DNA of 64,000 bases from Allacma fusca (lineage: Eukaryota; Arthropoda; Collembola; Symphypleona; Sminthuridae). This document shows, piece after piece, positions 11,489 to 23,914 of this stretch (within the stretch, counting starts at the first letter, position 1; each line of letters opens with the position of its first letter). The position numbers were made by a program, and so were the translations under genes. Location of the stretch: contig OX359245.1 of the NCBI GenBank assembly GCA_947179485.1, positions 2,957,001 through 3,021,000 of the forward strand. The letters run 5' to 3'. A model generated the notes under the pieces. The model had not been told where the DNA came from. It saw only the letters and a list, made by a program, of their open reading frames with translations, and did no database searches.

Positions 11489-12006
11489 TAGGGGTGAGTA
11501 TAACGAGACGAGAATCACGTTTATCTCGCTCTTTATTCATTAACGAGACAGTACGAGACATCTCGCTTTATTTAACGAGAATTTCGTTTGCAATTAAATC
11601 TTGATGAAGCCCATATCAAACTGAAAAATGCGGTGTTTTGTTATACCATTTTGTCAATTAGGACATTTTGCAGTTCCTGGTGCAAGCTTTTATTGCGGTA
11701 GGTCTTCATTAATTCTTTTCAAGGCTTCCATGTTTTCACATTATGTTCCAAATCCAAAAATAAATATTTTGCGCCTTGGGATTGTTCCGATTTGTGAAAT
11801 TAAATAAATTTGTATGTTCGTTCACCAGAATTTGTACAGGCTACAATTAAATTGCATATATTTCAACACAAAAACCATGGTTTTACCCTGTCTCGTGCGT
11901 TGCTTACTCTCGCTACTATCGTTATGAAAATATCTCGTTCTCGTATTTTTTTCAGAAACGAGAACGAGACAGACGAGAATTTTAAAACCAACGATATTCA
12001 CCCCTA
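11489..12006. mobile_element. Second hAT-like MITE (unit 2)
   Basis: The element begins TAGGGGTGAGTAT and ends ATTCACCCCTA, with GAGACGAGAA-type repeats in both subterminal regions. The flanks GTCTCCAT (11481-11488) and GTCTCCAA (12007-12014) are an 8-bp duplication with one mismatch, which fits hAT insertion. No coding capacity. The same insertion with the same flanks is in unit 3, so it predates the amplification. Confidence 0.8.
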
Positions 12007-12014
12007 GTCTCCAA

Positions 12015-12521
12015 AATATTTCCAGTGCGATAATAAAATATTTCGTTGACATGACGTTCCCTTATCGATGAAGCAACCCTACATGTTTAATGTAATTTAA
12101 ATGTAAGGAATGGTTGCAAAAATTGCTTAGGTAATCAAATACTGAACTTTCCTTGCAGTGCTTCCTGTGAACGAGGAAAACATCACAAGCTCAGTGAAGA
12201 TTAAAGTGCTAGGGATTTAGGCAGAGCCAATCCATATAATATTTGGACTCGCTGGAATAAGGAACCTGAGTTAAAAACAAAAAAATAACAGAAGCAAAGA
12301 AGAGGGTGAAGATACATTTGCTATTCTTTTGGGCTATTTTCGGCTTGCTGTACGAAATGTGCTGCTGGGAAACATAACGAGGCAAATTTGAAACCGAATA
12401 GTATTGAGATGAAAACTAGGGTTTTGGGTAATTGTTTCAAATATTTTTTACGTGTTAACGTTACATTCATTCAATGGGTAGAGTTTACTCCAAAAATTGA
12501 AATTCTTCCAATAATTTCAAT
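12015..12521. other. Spacer, nothing recognised
   Basis: AT-rich sequence shared with unit 3, with no motif, RNA or coding signal that I could support. Confidence 0.4.
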
Positions 12522-12980
12522 GTGAGTAAATTCATTTATAAAGGAATTTTGCAAGTCTGGTTGAATGACCTGGAAAAACGTTACGCAATAGGATTTCCGC
12601 AAAAGTTTGGATATCTGGATTCTACGAATAATTTTGCTGTTCCGAATCACAATTCTTCTCGTGATGTCAATAACAAATGCCAAAATGTGACATTTTGCAG
12701 TTTCGAACAAAACGGAAGATTGATGGACCGATTTGGCTACGAGTCCGCATTAAATTCAATAATTCACGGTTTGACTCTTTTTTATTTTGCCGATGCTTTA
12801 CTTCAGCAGTTATTTCTGGCTATAAGGAATCATTATAGTCGAACACTTTTTTCATATGAAATTTATTTCCCGCGTAAAATGTTTTTTGTCTTAATAATTG
12901 CATTAATGGATGACGTGACAGTGCAAATACCTCATACATATGTTGGGAGATACCACTTGTTATCCGATGTCATATTTTAA
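12522..12980 (+). CDS. 152-codon open frame, unrecognised (unit 2)
   Basis: A frame of 152 codons stays open here and at 39452-39910. I do not recognise the product; it has no clear signal peptide, domain or cysteine pattern. Between the copies I counted five codons with amino-acid changes and two with silent changes, which is what neutral drift gives. It is probably a remnant or chance frame. A minus-strand frame overlaps its 5' half. Confidence 0.2.
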   Translation: MSKFIYKGILQVWLNDLEKRYAIGFPQKFGYLDSTNNFAVPNHNSSRDVNNKCQNVTFCSFEQNGRLMDRFGYESALNSIIHGLTLFYFADALLQQLFLAIRNHYSRTLFSYEIYFPRKMFFVLIIALMDDVTVQIPHTYVGRYHLLSDVIF

Positions 12981-13912
12981 GATCTTACTGTTTCGATGGT
13001 TGAAAATAAACGTGTTAAAAATATTTAATACGATATGTTGCTACTTCAATAAACCAGGTTCCTTTTATCTTCCTCACGAAGTACGTTTGAAGTTAATTTT
13101 ATTAAAGATTTTAATAGAAAAAGATACAAATTTCAGTACGGAAAAATTCGACAAGACCATATAAGTAATAATGTTCATCGGTGTCCGTAATTAAGTATTA
13201 CTTTATTTCTAAAAATTTATCCAAATTCGAATTCTAATCTTGAACCTAAACTTGATTCAAAACTCAAGATCCAAGAATGAGCTCAACCTTAGAAAATTGT
13301 GCAAATCTGATCCAGATGTTAAAACTTGATTCCACACCCGAAATCCCAGCGGATTACAAATTCAAAATTCTAAACTTCAACACTCAGAGTTCTCGGGAGG
13401 TTATTTGAATCAAACAATGCCTGGGTTCGTGATAAAGAACCCACCCATGTAGAACATGGTCGTAAAATTGCCGTGAATTTTACGTTAATTTAACGATAAG
13501 TCATGCTGAATGTTAAGTAAATAATTGGTAATAGAAACGTGCAAATGTCCAAGGGAAAAACGTTCAGCAGTTCACGTAAACTGTACGTTAAATGCAATTC
13601 GGAAATTTTGCGTTACCTGGCCGTAAAAAATTAAATGCTTTCTGCTGGTGAATAATTATTAGAATTTATACAATAGCTTTTCACGTAATATGATTACATA
13701 ATCATGATAATGGGCACACAGATACACAGGAATTAAAATTTAGTATATGCAAAACCAAGTAACAATAATCAAATCTTTACACTTCTTTTTACTATAGAAC
13801 TGCAAGCACTTCGAAAATTTAAATGACATTTTGAGTTAATTAAAAAAGACGTGACTTTTAAATGGTGGTACATTTAGGTTCTTGCTGCCTATCAAAACTC
13901 CGTTGCTGAAAA
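12981..13912. other. Spacer; unit 2/unit 3 breakpoint
   Basis: AT-rich spacer. At about 13387 and 13447 the alignment with unit 3 breaks: unit 3 has about 750 extra bases (40315-41068), and unit 2 has about 2 kb (13447-15420) that unit 3 lacks. The segment from 13447 starts with CCATGTAGAACATGG and has many ACGTTAA motifs, possibly the end of the CACTA-like transposon. Confidence 0.4.
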
Positions 13913-15825
13913 CTAGTTGGAATCACTGCTGTTTCCATCAGACTCGGCAGGCGGGCCAGTCTCAACGTGTAAACTTTCAGTAGAAACTGCATCCAAATTG
14001 ACGTTGCTAAAAAACAAAAGCAATTTTAAACAGCTGAACTGTGGATCTATCTGTCATCAGCAGATACTGTTGTTTTTATTACTTGGTTAAAATTGACTGT
14101 TACCTCGTGAGACGAGTCTGGGCTGCTTTAAGCCAATCCTTGATAGCATTTTTAATAACTGCCTCGTTGCCATTTAATTTCCCAAAGAAAAAGTGGACTG
14201 ACTCTGTCGGAGGAAATCCCAAATTAGAAACGAAAATACTAATATAATTAAAAACAATAAAAATGCAAGCGTTTAATATAATCTTATTTACTATACCAAC
14301 AACAATGGTGCTGAGTTCATATGATTCAAAGGATTTCTTGTTGTTACGTCCTTTCCAATTAAGTTGAACCGCAACAGCATCCACCATTAATTTTCGTAAC
14401 ATGCTATTTGTGCAGCGCCGTACGTCTCCACCCTCAACCCAGTCAACACGGTTTGCCTGTTTGCGATTTCAAAATAAAACGAATATTTCAGAACAAAATG
14501 AAACTACGCAATCGTATTAAAAATTTAAACTAAAATCTTAAAAGCAATCACAAAGGAAAATTAGTTAATCACACACCACGTCAGAGTATGTTTCCGGGTT
14601 CGAGCGAACTTTCGTTTCCATATCCTCCAGCTCATCCATAGACTGAACAGGCAATTTAAAACTTTGAATTCTCTGTATGTGTTTACTTCCACGAATTTCC
14701 TTAAGCTGGTCTAATATTGTGGTCTGAGTCTCTTCGATGTTCTGAAGACGAATTTTAAGGACGGAAATCCCAGACAAAACAAGCTTTTCGAACCCTATTT
14801 ACCATAAAACAGTATTTAGATCTTAAATAAGTATTGTAGCTTTCCACATGTAATTATAAACGTGCAACATATTTGTACTAGTATCATGTGCCTACCTTCA
14901 TTACTACAAATTGACCGTGTTGAAGCACAATAATTCAACATATTAGATGCCCGAGAGGGTTCATTTGGAGCCTCATTCTCCAGCTCATCTGCAGAAGCAT
15001 CTGTTTCTGGGTTGTTACGAAGACGCGGGGGGAGTGTTGTTGGAAATACAGCATTTCCAGAAGCCCGAGGAGCATTGCAATTGACGCTTGAAGTATCCTG
15101 GTGCGACATGGCTGAGCCAGGTTGATTAATGTCCCGAGGATACGCAGATGCCGATCGCTTTGAAGTTATTGAAGCTCCGGCCAAGTTTGTTGTTTTCTTG
15201 CTCACTGGTTTTTTTAACAGGAGAAAGTCTTGAAGTTCTGAGGGGGCTTTTCGCTTTCGTTTCGTGTACGCTCACAGTCAGTACTGCTCCCCGAACGTTC
15301 GTCTACAACTCTCATTGCTTTCTTTCGTGCTTCAAGCTGAGACTCTGAAATAAAGAATGGGAACATTCTGCAAATTACGCTGTCAAAAATCATTCATTTC
15401 ATTCAAATACTTTCCCGAATAACACAATTCTCCAAATTCTCTTTTAAAATCGTACTTGAACTTTAATTTGACATTTTACCAAACATTCCTCGAATGTATG
15501 ACACTAAAATTAGTAAAATGTGCATTGTGAACTTATGGGTTGTTAAATACTTACTGTAAGGCCCATATGTCTTAGAAGTTTCAAACTTATCCCATTCCAT
15601 GTTTGGTTTGTCACCTTTATTTATAGCTGATGCAAGTTTCTGGTTGGAATAAGAGGTTGGCCAAAGACAGGTTTTCTTCCCTTCAACCAGCCACCCTTCA
15701 GGAACTGCTACAACTTCCTCACCTTCAAAGTTTGCTATTACTGTAACCCAGAAGCTCATCTCGACACTGTATGAATAATTGGAATTGAAACAAAATTGTA
15801 GCCTTTTAAATGTACCAGGATTCAT
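13913..15825 (-). pseudogene. DUF4806-type protein gene, decayed (unit 2)
   Basis: Read on the minus strand, exons fall at about 15825-15555 (donor CAGTAAGTA), 15346-14895, 14777-14578, 14456-14100 and 14008-13913. The first exon has a FWVTVIANFEG...VVAVPEGWL pattern followed by TCLWPTSY. The later exons hold the C-terminal region with SFKLPVQSMDELEDME, AVQLNWKGRNNKKSFESY and KNAIKDWLKAAQTRL. This order is what I recall for arthropod DUF4806 proteins, which are multicopy and often near transposases. A run of seven A near 15209 shifts the frame in exon 2. The true start may be the ATG near 15759, after an acceptor at about 15768. Confidence 0.6.
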
Positions 15826-18800
15826 TTGGATTTTATTTCTGAAGCGCTAAAATTAGGGATAGATCGAACGTGCTTTCGGTTTAATTTGAAAATGTTTAAA
15901 TCGCTGGATTTGCACGGTCTGCTGAACACATCTTGTAAGTTAAGAAACTGGTTTGCTTTCAAAGTAATACTACCGTCGTCAAACTTAAAATCTTCTATTT
16001 CTACGATTTTTCCTGAAGTCAATTGGCAGACGTTATCAGGAGCTTTGCGAAAAAAACCAAAAACGATCAAATAGAATCTTGTGCCTATCAGAAGATACGA
16101 AAGGCTTATTAGACACTTTAACAGATTCACTCAAATTTGGTGCGTTTTGATATGATTCACATAAACGTCTATGTATTTGCGGTAGCGGTCCGGAAAATCC
16201 GCGAACTAGTTTTTTAATTAGTTGCAAATTATTTTCGTATGGGAATGCACTGGAGGAGTCCAAAGTTCCAATGTTTTCACATTCGGAAACCAGGTGCAGA
16301 AGGCCATGAACGTTAAAGGAAAGATTTTCAAACCCATACAATAGAGAAATAACCATACATGAGGTAAATGCAGCACTAAAACGTCTTAAAAATTTGAAGT
16401 CTCCTGGACCTGATGAAATCACGAATGAATTCTTAAAACATCTTCCTCCACCTGGAGTAGATCTGTTGTGCTCAATATTGAATATGGTGTTCGAAAAAGA
16501 AGAACCCCCGGAAGACTGGAGCCAATTTGAAACAGTAATGATTTTCAAAAAAGGTGAAACAGATGACCCCGCTAACTACCGTCCCATAGCTCTAGCAAAC
16601 ACTACCATGAAGCTTTTTACACATATACTGGAAAAACGATTAAGTGCATGGGCTGAAGAAAACAAAATCCTCCCAGAGGCTCAAGCAGGCTTTAGACGAG
16701 GCAGGGGTTGCTTGGATCATGTACATACTCTTAATGCGGTTGTACAAATTGCACTTAATGAGGAGAAGGGAAGACTTTATGCGCTATTCATAGACTTTAA
16801 ACAAGCCTTCCCATCTATTGAGCATAACCTCCTCTGGGAAACGCTACAAGACATAGGTGTCAGCGGGAGAATTATACGAATCCTTCAGAAAATCTACTCA
16901 AGGGCAATAACAAAAGTACGCTTAGAAAAAGGAACGACAGATCCCATCCCAATTGGGAAAGGTCTACTCCAAGGCTGTTCATTAAGTCCACTCTTATTTT
17001 CATTATTTATCCATAATATTGAAGCCCACCTTAGAAGTAATGGTTCTGGTGGAGTAAAATGCAGTCCAAACCTGTACATACTTATACTTCTTTATGCTGA
17101 TGACATGGTTCTTCTAGCACATACGGCTCGTGATATGAAGCGAAATATCTTAGTAGTCACCGAATATTTTGAAAATCTGAAACTGGAAGTGAATTTAAGT
17201 AAAACTCAGATGATCGTATTTAGGAAAGGCACATGTAAATTGTCAAAAATACAAAGAGAAACGATTGGAAATTGTAAACGAATATGTTTATTTAAGGGTA
17301 AAGTTTTGTGCGTCCGGTATTTTTAAAATTAACGTGAAATATTTTACTACAAAAGGCAACTCAGCGTGTAGCCAAATAATCTCAACATTGGTTAGTGCAA
17401 AAATATTTAAGTGGGCCCACATTCAGAAATTATTCTCAGCGTGTATTAGGACTGTTGTACTATACTGCTCACAAATCTGGGGTCTGAGGTACTTTCAGGA
17501 TATTGAGAAAATCCAAAAATGTTTCTTTACAAGAATCCTGGGGATGTGTAAACTGACTCCTGAGTATATTGTAAGATTGGAATCGGGGCAAATGCATACC
17601 AAAATTAATATTTTACGACAATTATTACGATACATAAACCATATATTGCAAATGGACGATTCCAGATATCCAAAGTGCGCATACTATGCATTATGTACAT
17701 TAGACAAGTGAGTTAATTCTAAGGGAGAATACAAACTTGAGCAATTCAACTGGGTAACGCAAATAAGGAAAACACTCGCACAGTGTAACCTGCCTGGCAT
17801 TTGGGAATACATATATTATGCTAAATGCTTCCGCAGAGATTGGATGTCAAGACCTACTTAAACTACAGGAATCACGTCGACATAGTCAGTACCAAATATT
17901 TAACTACGTACCAGGAATTCCACCAGACTATCTCCTCGTTGATATTGGTATGCGCCAGAAAAGAATAATTTCAATGGCAAGACTTGCGGGTACATATTTA
18001 AGATTTCCCGAAGCCGTGTACAAACTTCCGAATGTTTTCAGCCCCCAAAACTGTCAAGCATGCAATACGCAAGAACTGGACTCATTAGAGCACATACTTA
18101 TGCGTTGTCCTATACAAAACGTTAACCACAAACAATTCAAGCTAGATGCACCGTTTAGAAAATATTTCAACTCCACTACAAGAGAAGAAATGTGTGTACG
18201 TATCTCTATGCTGCATAATTTCCTCAAAAGAAGAGACTTTTTCTGTGACTTTAGCTAAAACTTTCCCATTTCATTGTATCTATTAGAAGTAGATATTAAT
18301 TTAACAACTTGAACGAGAATCTTCTATAAATATATTTGCGATAATTTTGTTAACTGGAATACATATATGGTCATGGGCGAAAGCCTATAAGATCGTAAAT
18401 AAATAAATACAATACAATAAAAATACAACCCATACTATCTTTGAAAATCTTCAACAAAGTACTCCAGCAATGTCTGGCAGTATGATTGATAATGCTGTAT
18501 TAACTCTGGACTGTATAAAATGTAGATAGCGACTTGAAAACACAGAAAATGTTCGTAGTACTCCTTTGTCAATACATCTTTAAGAATTACCGGTGAAAGG
18601 TACAACAGAAAAAGTCTAAGCTCAGTACACTTCCACCTTGCTAATTCCGTGAGCGACCTGGGCTTCCGCACAAAGTCTGTTGGTACAAATTTTCGCTGAC
18701 AAAGCAAACTCTGAAACTGTGATCAGCTGGAACCTGCTTAGTCTTCCTTTCAAAGTTTTATTATGGGACAATATATTTAACAGTTTTTTCGTAACACCCA

Positions 18801-19677
18801 AAAGCACTAAATGCATATATTCGTAAGGAATTTGTGAGACGAAGCCTAAAGAAATATTTTGCAAAATACTATTTCCCTTGTATAATTCACAGTGTTGCAA
18901 GGATTGGATTGACAAATCGGTTCGACGGTTCCCAGCTGTAGAGGAAAATACGACCCGCCGATTTCGGTGCGTTACTTTTTGGTCGCACTTGCCGCAGGAA
19001 TAATATCCAGTATGTCCTACTGTGTTGGTGACAAATGATCTGGCGGGCGCATCTGCAATTATGGCCCGTAATTTTACAGAAATATTTTGTCCATTCACAA
19101 AAACTCCCTGACTCTGATTATCCAAAATGTCTTCAACAAATTGCTTCAAAAAATCATTGCAATTATCAGGTTTGCTCATTCCGTGCTAAACCCCGACTAC
19201 AAATGGAATTTCATTATCTCTTACTATGCGACACTGAATTGGTCAGATCTTACTGTTCGAGCTTTTTGTTGGAGGCAGTCCATCGATACTGGTGTCGATA
19301 AGAATTTCATTTGAATCTTAATGCATTAGTTTTCGTAATAATCACATTTTAAACACACATTAATTACATTTTTTTATGTTTTCTAGCGTTTTTAACGGAA
19401 CACGTTCTTGAACTGCCCACAGCTTTAAGTCTTTGAGAAAAGCCGCACCACGAAAATCTCCACAAAGCTCATTATGTTGAGCTTCATTTCTGCACGTTTC
19501 ACTTTCAACCGAAGAAATCACATCATGTTCTTCTATTTCTACATTAGTACTGACACTTTCAACCTTACAAAATACTTGGGCGCAACTTTTTCGTGTTTTT
19601 TGTTCAATAAATACAACACCGTCTTTTGCGACCTGTGATGCAATGCGCCGAATATGACGAGCACTATACTTGCTCAT
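15822..19677 (-). pseudogene. CACTA/EnSpm-like transposase, decayed and interrupted (unit 2)
   Basis: The minus-strand coding remnant starts at 19677 (MSKYSARHIRRIASQVAKD) and ends at a TGA at 15822-15824, overlapping the next ATG. Landmarks in order: FRGAAFLKDLKLWAVQE, AIIADAPARSF, GHTGYYSCGKC (a zinc-binding-like pair), NRRTDL, IPYEYMHLVLLGVTKKLL, then LSFNVHGLLHLV. These match a transposase family with an IDGLP...DAPAR core that I place with CACTA/EnSpm. The superfamily call is from memory. Several frame breaks and a retrotransposon insertion at 16343-18426 make it inactive. The unit 3 copy is uninterrupted and keeps the IDGLP segment, but it is also broken. Confidence 0.62.
16343..18426 (+). 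mobile_element. Non-LTR retrotransposon insertion with target duplication
   Basis: It is absent from the same site in unit 3 (about 42043). The flanks are AACCCATACAAT (16331-16342) and AACCCATACTAT (18427-18438), a 12-bp target duplication with one change. The insert is 5'-truncated: it begins in the reverse transcriptase (SPGPDEITNEF), continues through NYRPIAL, AGFRRGRGCLDH, FIDFKQAFPSI, LLQGCSLSPLLFSLF and YADDMVLLA, and ends with a C-terminal CQAC...H...C zinc knuckle near 18055-18105. A frameshift near 17265 and further breaks near 17711-17818 disable it. The 3' tail is an AAATAAATAAATAC-type repeat (about 18398-18426). Confidence 0.92.
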
Positions 19678-19786
19678 TCCAACAAAAACTGACTTTTTAC
19701 ACTATGTATCTTTGAAAAGTTGGAATTCTTAATATACAGGATATTTCACTTACTACACTTCTGTACGTTAATCAGTTAAAATAACA

Positions 19787-20216
19787 TTACCTTGATCCTG
19801 GTGTCCGATAAGAAGAGTAAAGGAGATGACCTTTTAATTCCACGTTGAAAGATGACTTATTGTAAGCTGCAGGATTCCCACGTGCCTTCCCGGCTTCAGC
19901 CCTAAAGTGTAAGAGACAAACATGCTTTTGTTGTAAATAGTAGAAATATTTGCTACTCCTAGCGCTGCTGTACATTTCTGAGATGATGACGGACATGGTA
20001 AACCCTTTAAAGTTTTGCAAATGTTAAAACAAAAACGTTCTGATGAGGTCAGTGGTTTTACGTTTTTAACGTGTATAAATTGTAACCTTCCTTTAACGTT
20101 AATGTTTAACGCAAAACAATCGAATACTTCACGCAAGCAAAATTCACGTTAAATTTGTGACTAAATTTTGACAAAATATTAACGTTTCTTAATTCACATG
20201 TGCCTCATGGGCAGAG
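19787..20216. other. 5' side of the CACTA-like remnant
   Basis: AACGT/ACGTTAA motifs recur here (about 20050-20190) as they do near 13480-13620 on the other side of the transposase block. The ends CACATGTGCCTCATGGG (about 20197-20213) and CCCATGTAGAACATG (about 13444-13460) resemble each other in inverted orientation. They may be degenerate termini of the transposon. Confidence 0.35.
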
Positions 20217-20720
20217 ATGCGGAGTTTTCAACCCGATCTAGTAATGTTCTTTGATCACGATACTGATTTGGGATATTTGAAAGATTTTAGGGACCTAAGG
20301 GTGAAGTATGTTTTGGGTACTGGAAATAGAACGGAAATAATTCAGGCTAAATCTCCCGTGCGAGTCTTTGGTTTACATTCAAAAACCAATGTAGAGAGGA
20401 GGGTTATTGAGAAATCAGTAGAAAAAGAAGATGGTGACGTTCTCGGATGCGCCATTCCAACGATTCTTGGTGGACCAGGAAATGCGTCTTTTAATATTTT
20501 CCCCGCAAATCAGTTTGATCTGAGCACGTGGGAGGACTTTATATTCCACAATTCTCAGAACAAACATCGGGTTCTTTCGTTTGAAATTCGAATACGAGAG
20601 CGAAAACAAAACCAGGCCGCTATTCTTTTACTACCGGGTATTTGTCTTAGTGGGTTCGGTATTTCAAATTCACTATGGTCGAATTATCAACGAATACAAG
20701 ACCAACCTGTGACGGGATAA
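20217..20720 (+). pseudogene. DNA/RNA non-specific nuclease-like remnant (unit 2)
   Basis: The frame contains DGDVLGCAIPTILGGPGN followed by an FNIFPANQF and W pattern. This resembles the core of His-Asn-type DNA/RNA non-specific endonucleases as found in some arthropod secreted proteins, where a DxGHxIP...GGPG...N...P.N order is expected. The position of the catalytic His is Cys here. Near 20590 the protein-like reading shifts into another frame (YESENKTRPLFFYYRV) and ends at a TGA at 20710-20712. With an absent catalytic residue and a frame break, it is a pseudogene. The family call rests on motif resemblance only. Confidence 0.45.
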
Positions 20721-20811
20721 ACATTACTGTCATGTGATTTCAAAATTCATGTACAAAGGTAAGCAAACACAAAACCAGCTTGGTAATAATTCAGTTTTTT
20801 GAATTGGTTGG

Positions 20812-21412
20812 AATAACGTTATGGTATAACGTTATTGAATAACGTTATTAACGGATTAGCATGAGATCGGTTCGCATAAAACACAAATCCGAACCGTAAC
20901 TGAACCGAGCCGAAGTTTTCGGTTATTTTTTGTAAAAATCCGAACCGACCAGTTTTGTTCGAAAAAAAATATTCCTATCCAAAACCGAACCGCCAAACAT
21001 CGGTTCGGGTGATTTTTATAACCAAACCGTTTTTCGGTTATTAAATAAAATAAAAGAATTTTTCGGTTACATAAATTGCAACGACATAATTTTAAATTTT
21101 GGTGCGGTTTGGCTTGTGCATGCTAACGTTAGCAGCAGGTCGTCTATTTCCTCAAAGCTAACCAATGATAACCAAAAGGTACGTGGGTCTAAATTATGAC
21201 GACAGTTAATAACGTTATATATGTATGTCCCCTAAAGCCAAAGTGCGTGCGTGCCGTGTGCTCTCCCATTGCAGTGCATTAAGCATGCTACATACTATAA
21301 AAGCGCTTTATAGAAATGTGTACTCGTAAACCTAAAAAGTGTCATTAGGGGAGAGCGAAGATTTAAAAATGCCCTCTTTTCCCCTTCTCTCATCATTGTC
21401 ATCATCTTCAAA
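20812..21412. repeat. AACGTTATT and CGGTTCGG repeat blocks (unit 2)
   Basis: AATAACGTTATT palindromes at 20812-20850 are followed at once by the CGGTTCGG/CCGAACCG block matching 934-1140. This junction exists in units 2 and 3. In unit 1 the first block is missing and the second is joined to the segment at 929. Confidence 0.55.
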
Positions 21413-22231
21413 TTATAGTATAGAGATGGCGTAACATGAAACGTCTCTCTCTTTCTTATCAAGTGCCTCGTAAAATTTTATGCTTACGCTATCTATAATC
21501 TGCGCAGGACCGACTTGGTCAAACAACGTGCGAATGTATTCAATCCGCTCGATTGGTCCCAAGACGTAATCGATATCCGTTAAGTTCATTCTTTCGAAGG
21601 TTAACTCGTCTTCGGTCCATGAGGAACCTCCAACTTGAACAAAGTCAGGGAAATAGGAACTGAAATTTTGATCTTTCCAATCCTCCGTTTATTTCATTGG
21701 AGAATATTGTTCCTAGGAATTCGTCTTCAAGACAAGGCCCCACTGATTTAACGCGATTAATGATTACCCGTTGTTCGATGTGGGTCACCACTTCTTCCAT
21801 AAATCGCCGATGACTTTCCTAAGCAATTCCATTTTTCAAACAGCCTTTGTTATCCGCAAGACCTCTAGTCTGTATCAAATGGAAATCCAGATGATCCCCT
21901 GAAAATAGTTTCCAAGAATATAATTTTACATTTAATTGAGGAATTCAACAATAATTATAATAATTCAAAAGCAAAGATACTTTTGTGTTATTATTCCCAG
22001 TGTAAACAGAATTACGTACGTATAACAAAAAATTAGAAAAAAACACTAATTGTTTGGGCAAACAAAAAACATGTTTTTGAAAAAATCCGTTTTTGAAAAA
22101 TCACTGCAGGGACGAATGCAATTCCTTGGACATGGGGCCTCAAATTCCTGCAGAAATCGGACCTCTGAACCTTACCAGTCAAATTGTCATCACTGAACAG
22201 CCGAATCGTTGGGTTCTTGATGATCCCTGAA
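21413..22231 (-). pseudogene. Decayed two-exon gene, unrecognised (unit 2)
   Basis: This is the copy of the gene-like remnant at 1497-2312, with the same exon layout and the same frame break between the FLF and GGSSW segments. The stop lies at 21413-21415. Its presence in all units shows it was already broken, or that the break is really a small unrecognised intron; I favour decay. Confidence 0.35.
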
Positions 22232-23914
22232 ATAAAACCATTAGAGCGGAATTAAACATTTTAATATTTAGAAAATCTAATTTTGGTTACAGCAACATTT
22301 AATATTCTAACCAAGTGGATTAAATGTTATGTTACATATGTATCATAATGATAGTATTATAAGTTTACATGACGTATTTGTAAACTGAATGAACAAGTTG
22401 TAAGTACTTGCGTACAATGTGTACTATAGAATGTAATTACAGTGCATGGCTAATGTCTAGTTTGAGATTGAACCTTGGACTGTCCATAAAATGAGACACA
22501 GCGTACGTCCGTAAGATCATGTGTGGAGAGGAAAAGAACGCTTGTTACCCTTCCAGAGAATCTCCATCCTCGTCCTCTCTGTGTGTGTGTGTGTGTAACT
22601 TTGTATAGCACACAAAAGACCGGATGAGAGAGGGAATGAAGTGCAGGGGTGACGTATGTACATAATGCTTAAACATAGGATAGTTTTTGTTCTGTAAAAC
22701 TCTTGTGAAATATAGGTTAACTCTTGTGCAACTATTCATGAGTCACAGTCACAAGACCGAGAATGAATATGTTGTATATATGAATGTATGACGATGAAAT
22801 AATTTAAAGGACAAAGGATATTCTCGAATATTCTCTACAATGCTAAAGACTCCACTGAGCATATTTTATTCTTTGTTAAGATTGCTAAAGTCTCTACGGA
22901 GCATATAATTTAATGCAAATACTTATTGCAGATTTTAGTACAAATATGGTTGACGCTTTGTATAAAGTATCTAGTTAGGACTATCAGATCAGCCATGCAT
23001 TATGCAGGACTGATCCTAGAAATTCTTGTAACTGGGTCCCTCTGCTATGCATTCTGCAGGCATGAGGCTAGATTTAAGACATATTTAAGTTAGGTAATTG
23101 TAAGTATAGGATACATTTAATTCCTATAGGTGAAGTCTTCGCACAACCTATAGAAGGGTTACATTTTTAGGAGGATAGCATACCACTACATTATAACAGA
23201 ACATAAATTAGCTAAGAATCACACTAATAAAATATACTTAATATAGACCGAGTATTAAGGACATAAAATAACAATTTGTATTTCAACCTATGAGAGATTT
23301 AGTAATAAAGCAAGTTGGGCAAATTAATCATTGTATTTATTCCCCGCAGGGCATTTATTTATCCGAACATTTCATTTCAGCCCCCAATATTATTAGTTTA
23401 ATTTAGTATCCGCGTTACCGAACCAGGGCGCATAAACGAGTATGCAACATGGTGTATTCTGCCAGGACCTACTGGTATGGACTGCCCACAGGGCAAAATA
23501 TTTTGAAGACAAATGTTTCATCCTGAGACAATTTTCTCAAACACACATGTTGAAGTATGCAACATGGAGTGTTATGCCCGGGATTATTTTTACAAATAAT
23601 TCCAAACCTGAGAAATTCTTCTCTTCAAGAGCAAAAGCTCACTGAGCAGATAATTCAAGAAAAGTTTCTCATCATATCTAAGGCTCAAGACATAGCCCAC
23701 AGGGCAAACATTTTATGAAAATATTTTCAAGTCAAACACTTTCTCACAGAGAAATGGTCGGATACCGGGCAACAATTTTGCTTAAGAGAAGCCAGCACTG
23801 CGGGGAAATAATATTTTTCCACAGGAAAAATTTATTTTTGGCTCACAATCAGCTACTCTCAAATGAATTTACATTCATACACTGAATGTAATCATCAGCC
23901 AGTCCCATTGGGAC

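Noticed and set aside
12522-12980. Conserved 152-codon frame as a functional gene
   Set aside because: Differences between the two copies are mostly amino-acid changing, which shows no sign of purifying selection, and no family is recognised.
13444-20213. Definite terminal inverted repeats of the CACTA-like transposon
   Set aside because: CCCATGTAGAACATG and the complement of CACATGTGCCTCATGGG are only partly alike, and the ends do not read CACT(A/G). Recorded as possible only.
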